Assembly (NCBI GenBank): GCA_018266355.1
Contig: JAFEAP010000025.1
Coordinates: 1-64,000 of the forward strand
Source of the DNA: Bdellovibrionales bacterium
Lineage (GTDB): Bacteria; Bdellovibrionota; UBA1018
Direction of reading: 5' to 3'
Length of the DNA stretch: 64,000 nt
Under the pieces are notes generated by a model. It searched no databases and was not told the origin of the DNA. It saw nothing but the letters and a program-made list of their open reading frames with translations. Both the position numbers and the translations under genes were made by a program. Numbering within the stretch: the first letter of the stretch is position 1; each line of letters begins with the position of its first letter. Shown one piece after another: positions 54,148 through 62,385 of the stretch.

Positions 54148-56395
54148 CCGATCGGCGAAGGCTTCCGCCGCCGCGGGCGACTCGGGAGCCCTCACGCCGG
54201 TCCAATTCGCGAAGGGCGTCGGTCCGCGCCTCGCCGTCATTTTCAAATCGCGCGGCATCGAGACCGTGCGCGACCTCCTGCACTTTTTCCCGCGCGCGTA
54301 CGAAGACCGCACGCGCGTCCTCGGCGTCTCCGAGCTCCAAGAAGGAGTGAAAGCGACGATCGCCCTTCGCACCCTTTCCTCGAGGAAAGTTCCTACGCGC
54401 GGATTCGGCAAAAACATGTTCGAAGTGCGTGCGACCGACGATTCGGGAGTCGTCACGCTGAAGTGGTTCTACCTCCCGCGCGGGATGGACATGAAATTCG
54501 TCGCCGGCGCCCAGTTCCTCGCCACCGGCACGCCGAAGACCTACCGCGGAAACCTCGAGATCATTCATCCGGAGATTTCTTGGGGGAAGTCGGCCGACCT
54601 ATCCAAACCGTCGACGGGCGCGAACGCGCCGGCCGGAGCCACCGCCGCCGATCCCGCGGCCACCGATCCCCTGAACGCCGGCCGCGTCGTTCCGATCTAC
54701 ACCGAGATCGAGGGACTGCCCTCGCGCACACTCCGGAAGATCCTCTGGGACGCGTTCGCGAAATTCCGCACGACGCTGACCGAGGACATCCCGAATCGCT
54801 TTCTCGCGAAACACGGCCTTCCGAAGATCTCGGACGCCGTCTTCGATATCCATTTCCCGAAATCGGCCGCCGACAACGACCAGGCGATCGCCGACTTGAT
54901 CGCGTTCCGCACTCCCTCGGCCGCGCGCCTCATCTACGACGAGTTCTTCAAGTTCGAGTTCCTCGTCCTTCGCCAACGCCTCCAAATGGAGAAGGAAAAC
55001 GCGCTTTCGATCGGACTGAACGGCGGCCGCCAAGCGGTCGAAGCGGTCGAGAAGGACCTTCCGTTCAAACTCACCGGCGATCAGAAGCGCGCGATCGACG
55101 AAATTCTGGCCGACCTCGCGGCACCCCACCCGATGAACCGCCTGGTCCAAGGCGACGTCGGCTCCGGGAAGACGGCGGTCGCGCTTCTGTCGGCGGTCGC
55201 CGCGCTCGCCGAAGGATACCAAGTCGCGCTGATGGCCCCGACCGAGATCCTGGCCGAGCAGCATTTCCGGAACGCCTCGAAACTCTTCGGCACGAAGCTT
55301 TCGATCGCGCTTCTCACCGGCCGCACGTCGAAATCCGAATACGAGGCGCTCCTCGGCCGCCTCGCCGCCGGGCAGCCCACGCTCGTCATCGGAACCCACG
55401 CGCTCATCGAGGACCCGGTGGTCTTCAAATCGCTCGCGCTCGTGATGATCGACGAGCAGCACCGCTTCGGCGTCGAACAACGCCGCATCCTCCGCGAAAA
55501 AGGCGTCCACCGCTCGGGGGAATCGGGGAAGCTCGTGAACCCGCACTTCATCGTGCTTTCCGCCACGCCGATCCCGCGCACGCTCGCGCTCACCGCCTAC
55601 GGCGATCTCGCCGTCTCGCTCATCCGCGAGATGCCACCCGGTCGTTCTCCGGTGGCGACGAAGGTCGTCCGCGGCGCCGGTCGCACCGGCGCGATCGAAC
55701 GGGTCCGCGCCGAGCTTCGCGCCGGTCGCCAGGCCTACTTCATCTATCCGCTCGTCGAGGAAAGCGAAGCGGAAGGATTCCAATCGCTGCGCGCGGCCAC
55801 CGTCGAGGCCGAACGGCTGCAGAAAGAAGTCTTTCCCGAGTTCAAAATCGGTCTTCTCCACGGGAAGATGAAGCCCGACGAGAAGAACGCCGTGATGGAG
55901 GACTTCAAGCAGAACCGCGTCCAAATCCTCGTCTCCACGACGGTGGTCGAAGTCGGCGTCGACGTCCCGAACGCGACCGTGATCTGCGTCGATCACGCCG
56001 AACGATTCGGTCTCTCGCAGCTCCACCAGCTCCGCGGCCGCGTCGGCCGCGGTTCGTTCGCCTCGTTTTGTTTTTTCTTCACCGGAACGAGCGGATCGGA
56101 GGCGACCCGGGCCCGGCTCGAAGTCCTCGAGGAAACGACCGACGGCTTCGAGATCGCCGAAGCCGACCTCCGCATCCGCGGCCCCGGCGAGTTCCTCGGC
56201 ACCCGACAGGCCGGCGGTCTGCCTTTCAAACTCGCGGATCTCGTGCGTGACCGCGAATGGCTGCTCGTCGCGCGCGACGACGCGATGGAACTTCTGAAAT
56301 CCGACCCCGATCTCCGCTTGCCCGAGCACGCCCCGCTCCGCGCCTATTTCGAGCGCGAGGGAAAACTCCAGGGCGATCGCTTGAAAACGTCCTAA
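54080..56395 (+). CDS. recG: ATP-dependent DNA helicase RecG
   Basis: 771 residues from ATG 54080. RecG remodels stalled replication forks and branched DNA. After a short variable tail, the wedge domain begins TPVQFAKGVGPRLAVIFKSRGIE. Helicase motifs: Walker A LVQGDVGSGKTAVA, DEQHRFGVEQ (DEQH box), SATPIPRTLALTAYGD, TTVVEVGVDVPNATV and HQLRGRVGRG. The C-terminal region ETTDGFEIAEADLRIRGPGEFLGTRQ is characteristic. A 30-residue Ala/Pro-rich insertion (KPSTGANAPAGATAADPAAT) in the wedge/linker is unusual. Starting within greA implies translational coupling; the N terminus is uncertain (GTG 54077, TTG 54089). Confidence 0.95.
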   Translation: MKSLSTPPKVNTASKSSRSATADRSAKASAAAGDSGALTPVQFAKGVGPRLAVIFKSRGIETVRDLLHFFPRAYEDRTRVLGVSELQEGVKATIALRTLSSRKVPTRGFGKNMFEVRATDDSGVVTLKWFYLPRGMDMKFVAGAQFLATGTPKTYRGNLEIIHPEISWGKSADLSKPSTGANAPAGATAADPAATDPLNAGRVVPIYTEIEGLPSRTLRKILWDAFAKFRTTLTEDIPNRFLAKHGLPKISDAVFDIHFPKSAADNDQAIADLIAFRTPSAARLIYDEFFKFEFLVLRQRLQMEKENALSIGLNGGRQAVEAVEKDLPFKLTGDQKRAIDEILADLAAPHPMNRLVQGDVGSGKTAVALLSAVAALAEGYQVALMAPTEILAEQHFRNASKLFGTKLSIALLTGRTSKSEYEALLGRLAAGQPTLVIGTHALIEDPVVFKSLALVMIDEQHRFGVEQRRILREKGVHRSGESGKLVNPHFIVLSATPIPRTLALTAYGDLAVSLIREMPPGRSPVATKVVRGAGRTGAIERVRAELRAGRQAYFIYPLVEESEAEGFQSLRAATVEAERLQKEVFPEFKIGLLHGKMKPDEKNAVMEDFKQNRVQILVSTTVVEVGVDVPNATVICVDHAERFGLSQLHQLRGRVGRGSFASFCFFFTGTSGSEATRARLEVLEETTDGFEIAEADLRIRGPGEFLGTRQAGGLPFKLADLVRDREWLLVARDDAMELLKSDPDLRLPEHAPLRAYFEREGKLQGDRLKTS

Positions 56396-56409
56396 GAAAG
56401 GTCCCGTCC

Positions 56410-57177
56410 ATGTTCGGTTTGTTCCTCCTCGCTACTTCGCTCCTCGCCTCTCCCGCCCATTCCGAAGTCGATTCGACGCTTCGACCGATCCGAAACGAGA
56501 AATGCGAGATGACGGAGACCGAGGCCCGCACGGTCATCGAGGCGCGGCTCGCGGAAGGAACCGCGCTTTGCGGAAAAGGTAACTCCGCGAAGCAAATCGG
56601 CGGCTGGTCCTGCAAGCATTCGGGCTGCGCGAAGGGTCAGTACAAGTGCGTGACCCAATACTCCTGCGCGGAAGGCACGCTCACCTTGAGTCTGCCCGGT
56701 AAGTCGGCGCCGTCGGGAACTCCGACGCCCCCGGCCGGTTCGCGCGTCGAACCCCAGGCCGTGCCGAACGCGAAGTTCACCGGCGGCCCCTCCTCGAACG
56801 ACAAACTCCTCCCGAAGGCCGAGCGCCGCGATATCCCGAACGGAAACCAGGTTTTCGTCGAGGAAAAGGGCGTCGACGCGAACGGCGTTCCGTCGGCGAA
56901 GGTCTACGATCCTAAGAAAGGTGTGCCGAATGACTTGAAGGTCTACGGCGCTCCGTCGGCTTCACCGGTACCGACTCCGGTGACGACTCCGGTACCGACT
57001 CCGGTGACGACTCCGGTGACGACTCCGTCATCGGCCGTCCCCCCGCCGGCACCGGCCGCTCCCTCCCCGGCCGAGTCGCCGACCGCCGTCGATAAAGCCG
57101 CTGCGGCCGCCGCCGCCCCGGCCATCGATGCGCTCCAAAAATCCTCCGACGCCTTGAACCAACTCGACAAAGAATGA
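56410..57177 (+). CDS. Secreted Cys-rich and Pro/Thr-repeat protein
   Basis: 255 residues from ATG 56410 (AAAGG upstream). A signal peptide (MFGLFLLATSLLASPAHS) precedes a Cys-rich segment of about 90 residues with six Cys (including WSCKHSGCAKGQYKC and QYSCAEG), then a linker with tandem PVPTPVTTP-type repeats encoded by 12- and 24-bp direct repeats (about 56966-57026), then an Ala-rich helical end. The layout suggests a surface protein with a stalk. Not recognised as a family. Starts 14 bp after recG. Confidence 0.68.
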   Translation: MFGLFLLATSLLASPAHSEVDSTLRPIRNEKCEMTETEARTVIEARLAEGTALCGKGNSAKQIGGWSCKHSGCAKGQYKCVTQYSCAEGTLTLSLPGKSAPSGTPTPPAGSRVEPQAVPNAKFTGGPSSNDKLLPKAERRDIPNGNQVFVEEKGVDANGVPSAKVYDPKKGVPNDLKVYGAPSASPVPTPVTTPVPTPVTTPVTTPSSAVPPPAPAAPSPAESPTAVDKAAAAAAAPAIDALQKSSDALNQLDKE

Positions 57178-57214
57178 GTCGCGCTTCGAACGGTTCGATC
57201 CGACGAAGGGACGT

Positions 57215-57766
57215 CTAGGTCGGACGGTCACCCTTTCCGAGGATCACCCGGAACGAAGGATTCGCGACCGGCGAGCGCTTCAGGTTTTCGATCAAGAAGA
57301 TGGCGCGCTCGAGTCGAAGGTGCGTGCTTTTCACGAGCCCGACGTAATAGACGATGTAGCGTTGCTTACTCGGCGGGAGGCCCGAGAATTTTTTCTTTCC
57401 CTCGGGATCCTGCGCGAAGAGCGCGCGAAGTTCCTCCGGATACTCCATGCCGAACTTCGACCGGTCGACCGAAAGCTCGAGGGAGACGGTATCCCCCGCC
57501 TTCGCCCCGAGTTCCTTCATCCGCGCTTTCGAAATCGAGACGTATCCTTTCCCGCCGCCGAGCGCGACAAGCCCGCCTTGGAACCGCAATTTCCCGTTCA
57601 CCCGGCACTCGAACCGACGGCTGAACGTCCCGCCGAACGCGGCGATCGCGCGCGCCGGAATCTCGAGGTAGTGGAGATTCAGTTTCGGGAGATGACCGAT
57701 GCGCGTGCGGATCTTCATCGCCTTCGGCTCCTTTTTTTTGGCCGTCTTTTTCTTAAGTGCGGGCAT
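57215..57766 (-). CDS. YdeI/OmpD-associated family protein with DUF1905 domain
   Basis: 183 residues. A Lys-rich N-terminal tail (KKKTAKKKEPKAMK) precedes a DUF1905-like beta barrel: LHYLEIPARAIAAFG, FECRVNGKLRFQGGLVALGGGKGYVSIS and AKAGDTVSLELSVDRS. The C-terminal YdeI/OmpD-associated region has ELRALFAQDPEGKKKF, LPPSKQRYIVYYVGLVK and RLERAIFLIENLKR. The family is linked to bacteriocin or peptide resistance in some bacteria, but its biochemical role is unclear. It overlaps the GT87 gene by 14 bp. Confidence 0.78.
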   Translation of the reverse strand: MPALKKKTAKKKEPKAMKIRTRIGHLPKLNLHYLEIPARAIAAFGGTFSRRFECRVNGKLRFQGGLVALGGGKGYVSISKARMKELGAKAGDTVSLELSVDRSKFGMEYPEELRALFAQDPEGKKKFSGLPPSKQRYIVYYVGLVKSTHLRLERAIFLIENLKRSPVANPSFRVILGKGDRPT

Positions 57767-58901
57767 GGGATCTCACTTTCGTCGCGGCGGCCCCGAGAAG
57801 GAGAAGTCCGGCGAAGATCCCGCCCTGCCAAGCCCACCGGGCGTGCTGACCGTTAAACGCCGCGAAAACCAGCAGCGCGGCCAGGGAACCGCCGACGCGA
57901 ATCGGGATCGACCGACGGCGGAAGGCGCCCGCGAATTCGCGCGCATAGGTGCCGAAAAGCGGAAGCGCGTAGAGGATCCAATACGACCAGACGAGCGGAT
58001 TGAAGATCGCGATCGCATAGAGGAGCCGGTCCCGGAACCATTCCACCGGGCGAGTTCGGTTGCGCCAAAGGTAAACGAGGAACCCCGCGCCCGCGGCTAT
58101 CCATAGGAGCTTGCCGAGCGCGAGACCGAAGATTTTTCCGAACGTTCCGAGCGCGGCGACGTTTTGCTCGGAGAGGAGCAGCACGTCCGTCGAATCGGCG
58201 AGGCTCGACATCCACGCCCGGTTTTCCGCGACCGCGAAGCTCCACCCGTGCTCGAACGCGACGAGGCCTACGCTCAAGACCGGCAGGAAGAGGAGACCGA
58301 GCGAGAGCTTCCGCCACTCCCTTTTGAAGACGAGTAACGGAACGAGCACCAACGCGAAGAGTTTGAGTTGGACCGCGAGCGAGAAGAGAACGCCGAACGG
58401 AACGTCTTCCTTCCAACTCCGCGGGCGGCCGAGCGCCTCGAAGAGGAGCACGAGACAATAAAGCACGAGCGCGTTCACTTGTCCGAGTTCGAGATCGAGT
58501 CGAAGCGCGTTCCCGAAGAAAAGGAGGGAGACGAAAAGAACCGCGGTGTCCTTCCGAGCGAACTTCACGAAAAGCGCGACCCAAACGAGGAGCATCGTCC
58601 GCTGGAAAATCGCCGACGCGGTCTCGAAGGAATAAGCGCCCAAGGCCTTTCCGAAGAGCAACGCCACGAGCGGCGAATACTTGTACTGGAAATGTCCGAC
58701 GACGTCGTAGACCGTCCGGCCGGCGACCGCCTTAGTTCCGGCCTCCCAGTAGACGGGAAAATCGAGCCACCGCGAGGTGATCACGGGAAGAAAGAAGAGA
58801 TAGAGGAAGATCCCGGCGGCGAGCCCCCCGAGTAGGACCTTTTCGACCCGCCCCGGATTATGCGGGATGGTATTCAATCTCGGTTGATTCAACGAGCCCA
58901 T
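57753..58901 (-). CDS. GT87-type (DUF2029) polyprenyl-phosphate mannosyltransferase-like membrane protein
   Basis: 382 residues with ten or so helices. The first periplasmic loop has SRWLDFPVYWEAGTKAVAGR and VYDVVGHFQYKYSPLVALLF, the D-F-x-V-Y and KYSP motifs of the GT-C fold GT87 family, which use polyprenyl-phosphate mannose or similar donors. The Asp in LDFPVYWE is the likely catalytic base. The first helix is preceded by 20 polar residues. Probably adds a sugar to a lipid or glycan on the outer face of the inner membrane. First gene of the reverse pair with the YdeI-like gene; divergent from the XRE gene. Confidence 0.82.
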   Translation of the reverse strand: MGSLNQPRLNTIPHNPGRVEKVLLGGLAAGIFLYLFFLPVITSRWLDFPVYWEAGTKAVAGRTVYDVVGHFQYKYSPLVALLFGKALGAYSFETASAIFQRTMLLVWVALFVKFARKDTAVLFVSLLFFGNALRLDLELGQVNALVLYCLVLLFEALGRPRSWKEDVPFGVLFSLAVQLKLFALVLVPLLVFKREWRKLSLGLLFLPVLSVGLVAFEHGWSFAVAENRAWMSSLADSTDVLLLSEQNVAALGTFGKIFGLALGKLLWIAAGAGFLVYLWRNRTRPVEWFRDRLLYAIAIFNPLVWSYWILYALPLFGTYAREFAGAFRRRSIPIRVGGSLAALLVFAAFNGQHARWAWQGGIFAGLLLLGAAATKVRSHART

Positions 58902-58955
58902 AAAAAACTATCTTATTGAAAACACGGAGAAATTCCAAATAATCCCCAACCCAGG

Positions 58956-58985
58956 TTGACCTAAATCGACGCAAAGCGTTAAGAT
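58956..58985 (+). promoter_or_regulatory. Sigma-70-like promoter for the XRE gene
   Basis: TTGACC (58956-58961), 18-bp spacer, TAAGAT (58980-58985) in the AT-rich 93-bp divergent spacer. The ATG at 58995 is 9 nt after the -10 and lacks a Shine-Dalgarno sequence, so the leader would be 0-3 nt. Confidence 0.55.
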
Positions 58986-58994
58986 ATCTTTATT

Positions 58995-59447
58995 ATGGCT
59001 GACAACCGCAGTACGTTTTCCGCGTCGCCAGGATTCGTGGGTCTATTTCTGAGAGAGAAGCGCGAGGCCGTGGGCCTAAGCCAGCGGGCCCTCGGGCAGC
59101 TCTTCGAACCTCCCGTCACGACCCAATTCATTTCGAATATCGAGCGCGGAGTGACTCCGCTCCCCCACGTGCACATCCCCACCCTCGTGCGCGCGCTCCG
59201 ACTTCAGGAAGCCGAGCTCATCATGGTGCTCGAGCGGGAGTACGCGGCGAAGATCTCGAACCGCGTCGGACGCCCCGATCTCGCATCGACGGTCCCGGGT
59301 CTGCCCGGCTTCCGGATCGCGGACGAGGACCGGGCCTACTTCCAGGCGCTTTACGATTCTTACCGGGTGTCGGATCCGAAAACGCGTGAAGCCTTCCAGT
59401 CCGTCTGCGATACTCTACTCCGGACCCCTAAACCTCACTTGAAATGA
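58995..59447 (+). CDS. XRE-family helix-turn-helix transcriptional regulator
   Basis: 150 residues. Residues 14-75 form a Cro/CI-type helix-turn-helix: VGLFLREKREAVGLSQRALG, then FISNIERGVTPLPHVHIPTL with the typical recognition helix and IERG turn. The C-terminal half (GFRIADEDRAYFQALYDSYR) is probably for dimerisation or ligand sensing. The gene overlaps the following hydrolase by 4 bp (ATGA). It likely regulates its own divergent promoter region. No repressor site was identified, though the AT-rich spacer is the obvious place. Confidence 0.87.
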   Translation: MADNRSTFSASPGFVGLFLREKREAVGLSQRALGQLFEPPVTTQFISNIERGVTPLPHVHIPTLVRALRLQEAELIMVLEREYAAKISNRVGRPDLASTVPGLPGFRIADEDRAYFQALYDSYRVSDPKTREAFQSVCDTLLRTPKPHLK

Positions 59448-60388
59448 AATCCACGGAAACTCGAAGCCGCCCGAGCGGATCCCGAAAAAAAAGCCTGCGC
59501 GACCGCCTGCGGCCCGAGACCGACGTCCCGACGAAGCACGGATACTTTCGTTCCTTCGACGGCACGAAACTCTTTTACAGCGTCGAGGGCGAAGGCAAAC
59601 CGCTCGTGTTTTGCTACGGTCTCGTCTGCTCGAGCCTCCACTGGACCTATCAGATCGAGCACTTCCGGAAAAATTACCGGACGATCTGGATGGACTACCG
59701 AGGCCACCAGAACTCCGACGTTCCCGAGGACCTCGGATCCCTGAACCTCGAATCGCTCGCGAAGGACCTGAAGCTCCTGCTCGACGAGTTGAAGGTCGCG
59801 GACGCCGTGCTCCTCGGCCACTCGATGGGCGTGAACGTCGTGCTCGAATTCGCGCGTCTCTTTCCCGAACGCGTCGCCGGAATGGTGCTCTCGAACGGCA
59901 CCGTGAACCGCCCGCTCGAGACGCTGCTGAACTCGAACGCGCTCGTCCCGGGCTTCCGCGCGCTCGAGTTCCTCCGCGATAAATCGCCGAAACTCCTGAA
60001 CAAGATTTGGACGCTCCAAAAAGGAAACCCGCTCGTTCACCGCACGATCGGAATGCTCGGGTTCAATCCCCATCTGACCGCGAAGGAAGACGTCGCGCTT
60101 TACGTCGACCAGATCGCGGATATGGATCCGCGCGTGTTCCTCTCCCTCATCCGGAATTACGACCGCTACGACGGCTCGACGTGGCTGCACACGATCAAAG
60201 CGCCGACGCGAATTCTCGCCGGCGAGGACGACTACATCATCCCGCTCGCGCAGCAAGAACTCCTGCATCAGCTGATCGCGGGTAGCGAACTCGAGATCAT
60301 CCGTCACGGCAGCCACTGCCCGCAGATGGACCTGCCCGACCTCGTGAACTCGAAGATCGAGGAGTTCCTCCGCCGAATCAGTTACTGA
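59444..60388 (+). CDS. Alpha/beta hydrolase
   Basis: 314 residues. The fold starts at GYFRSFDGTKLFYSVEGEGK. The nucleophile elbow is LLGHSMGVNV (Ser127), the acid is Asp in GEDDYIIPLA, and the His is in GSHCPQMD, giving a full catalytic triad. The oxyanion region is FCYGLVCSSLHW. A cap region (about 150-230) is rich in Asn, Leu and Phe. Substrate unknown; esterase, lactonase and haloperoxidase-like activities are all possible. It is coupled to the XRE regulator, a common arrangement for small-molecule-responsive hydrolases. Confidence 0.85.
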   Translation: MKSTETRSRPSGSRKKSLRDRLRPETDVPTKHGYFRSFDGTKLFYSVEGEGKPLVFCYGLVCSSLHWTYQIEHFRKNYRTIWMDYRGHQNSDVPEDLGSLNLESLAKDLKLLLDELKVADAVLLGHSMGVNVVLEFARLFPERVAGMVLSNGTVNRPLETLLNSNALVPGFRALEFLRDKSPKLLNKIWTLQKGNPLVHRTIGMLGFNPHLTAKEDVALYVDQIADMDPRVFLSLIRNYDRYDGSTWLHTIKAPTRILAGEDDYIIPLAQQELLHQLIAGSELEIIRHGSHCPQMDLPDLVNSKIEEFLRRISY

Positions 60389-62385
60389 AGTTTCCCCGGA
60401 TCGATCTTCCAGTCCGACCACGGAAAACGCCAGTCGAGGTGACCGCGCACTTCGTTCGGATCGAGACCGGCCCTCTCCAAACACCGCTTCGCCGGACCGA
60501 CGCAAAGCTGACCGTGGCAGCGCCCCGAACCGAGGCCCGTACTCTCGAGCGCGGCGTCGACGGAAAGGAGGTTCCCCTGCTCGACCCGCTCGAGGAACGC
60601 GCTTTCCTGGATCCCGAGACACGGGCAAAGGTCGTCGGAGGCCGCCTCGTCGCGCACGGATTTGATCGCCATGCCTTTCCGGACCATCGTCTGGCAGGCG
60701 AGTTGTTTCAAGCCGTCGACCTCGACTTCGCAAAGGCCGCAGGATCCGTCCTCGCAAAGCAATCGATCGCTCGAACGCTGGTAGCCCGTCTCGAAGAACG
60801 CGGTCGAGATCGGAATGCCGTTCCGCACGAAGCGCCGCTCGCCGTTCCAGGAGATCTCGACCCGGTCAGGGAGGAACTCGCGCGCGTTTTGGCGAAGAAA
60901 CTCGTTATCGACCGCCGACGCGTGCGCGCGCGGACGACGAACGCCCCGCGCTTCCCAGACGAGATGGGTCGGCACTTCGACTTCGACGAGGAATTCGGAA
61001 AAAAGCACGAGTCCCGCCGGCGTTTCGCTCGGCCGATCGGGCGGACGATGACCGAGCACCCGCCCGGTACCGAGCGCGTCGCCCTTCCGGTTCAGAAGCG
61101 TGAGGAAAGACCCGGCTTCGGGCGGCTCGTCGGCCTCTCGCCAGGAAAAGACGACTTTCCCCATCGAACGCCCTTCGGGCTCGTGGACCATCACCGGGGT
61201 CGCGCTCGGACAGGCCTGGACGCAAAGGCCGCACGAAATGCAGGCCGTTTCCTCGAGGATCGAGCGCGGCGGTTCGTCGCCTTTCCGCGAACGGAGCCGA
61301 TCGAGCCGAATGGCGTCGGTCGGACACGCCCGTTCGCAGAGATCGCATCCGATCGTTTCGAAACATTCGACGGAAGCGATCGGCTTCTCGAAGTGCGCGC
61401 GCTTCGGCACCCCCGAAAACGACTTCACGTTCTTCAGCACCGCGCCCGCCGTCCACTTTCCAGTGAACGCGAGTTCGAACGGCTCCTCGAGGTAACGCCC
61501 CATCCGCTTCATACGCGAGCGCGAGCGCCGAAGGATCGCCTCGATCTCGTCGCGCGACGATCCGAGTTCGGGCACGAGCGCCTTCGCGATCCGCGCCGCG
61601 AGGACCCGCGCGCGTTCTTCCTCGAGCATCCAACCTTCCGGATCGCCCGCGCGCGCCGCCGGCGCGGTCTGCTCGATCTCGAAGAGGAGGCTTCCCGGCG
61701 GATATTCCTTGAAACCCTCGGTGGGCGAAAAAGGACCGAAGCTCACGATTTTCGCGGCCTCGATCACCCGAACGCCGCGCTGATCGCGCACGCGGAACTC
61801 CCCGATCGCCGATCCGACTTTCTGGAAACTCACCGGAATCGCCTCGATGATCCGGCCGCCGAGGATCTCGAAGCGCCGCCGTTCGACTTCCCACCCCGCG
61901 TAACGTTTTCCATCCCAAGCCGCGAACGGTTCGATGACCGAAACCTCCGGACATCCCCGCTCGAGGAGCCCTCGCGCGAATCGGAGCGCGCGGTTTCCCG
62001 AGCCGAGGATCGAGACCGGCTCGTTCCAAACGAACGCGCGATCGTCGACGAGTTTGGTCGCGGTCGATCCGAGCAACAACGAGGGATGACTCGATCCCTC
62101 GAACGGACTCGGCGTTTCGTCGGGAAGCACGAAGCGTACGACGGCTCTGGCTTGGATCCGATGGGCGCGTCCCTGGGCGTCCTCGACGAGCGCGAGCCCT
62201 CCCGATCCGTCCGCGGGAAGCACGCCCTTCGCGAAAAGCCCTTCGCCGCCGACCCACCCCGCCTCGAGCCCGAATTTCGAGACGAGGGAGGAGAGTTCGC
62301 GGACGCCGACCGTCGGCCACTCGGGCAACCGAGGCCCGGCGACGATCGCGACGTCGAAACGCGTGGAGTGGAAGTTCCTGATCAC
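60382..62385 (-). CDS. Composite iron-sulfur flavoprotein (FAD/NAD domain, two 4Fe-4S, two 2Fe-2S sites)
   Basis: 667 residues from the GTG at 62385, which overlaps the upstream gene's stop (GTGA). Domains in order: a two-dinucleotide-fold region (about 8-300, with PVSILGSGNRALRFARGLLE as the NAD/FAD-binding loop); a dicluster ferredoxin region, first set Cys347, 350, 354 plus Cys341 and second set Cys382, 385, 388, 392; a plant-type 2Fe-2S domain (Cys544, 549, 552, 564 in LCEDGSCGLCEVEV and later); and a BFD-like 2Fe-2S domain (Cys587, 589, 623, 628). The pieces are those seen separately in HcnA/HcnB, GlpA or sarcosine-oxidase-like complexes. Function: electron transfer from an amine, amino acid or glycerol-type substrate (inference). 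Confidence 0.82.
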   Translation of the reverse strand: MIRNFHSTRFDVAIVAGPRLPEWPTVGVRELSSLVSKFGLEAGWVGGEGLFAKGVLPADGSGGLALVEDAQGRAHRIQARAVVRFVLPDETPSPFEGSSHPSLLLGSTATKLVDDRAFVWNEPVSILGSGNRALRFARGLLERGCPEVSVIEPFAAWDGKRYAGWEVERRRFEILGGRIIEAIPVSFQKVGSAIGEFRVRDQRGVRVIEAAKIVSFGPFSPTEGFKEYPPGSLLFEIEQTAPAARAGDPEGWMLEEERARVLAARIAKALVPELGSSRDEIEAILRRSRSRMKRMGRYLEEPFELAFTGKWTAGAVLKNVKSFSGVPKRAHFEKPIASVECFETIGCDLCERACPTDAIRLDRLRSRKGDEPPRSILEETACISCGLCVQACPSATPVMVHEPEGRSMGKVVFSWREADEPPEAGSFLTLLNRKGDALGTGRVLGHRPPDRPSETPAGLVLFSEFLVEVEVPTHLVWEARGVRRPRAHASAVDNEFLRQNAREFLPDRVEISWNGERRFVRNGIPISTAFFETGYQRSSDRLLCEDGSCGLCEVEVDGLKQLACQTMVRKGMAIKSVRDEAASDDLCPCLGIQESAFLERVEQGNLLSVDAALESTGLGSGRCHGQLCVGPAKRCLERAGLDPNEVRGHLDWRFPWSDWKIDPGKLQ

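Noticed and set aside
56966-57026. Direct repeats as a mobile-element or origin feature
   Set aside because: The 12/24-bp repeats encode the PVPTPVTTP linker of a secreted protein and are in frame throughout.
57215-57766. Histone H1-like or DNA-binding protein because of the Lys-rich N terminus
   Set aside because: Only the first 17 residues are Lys-rich; the rest matches the DUF1905 plus YdeI/OmpD-associated pattern.
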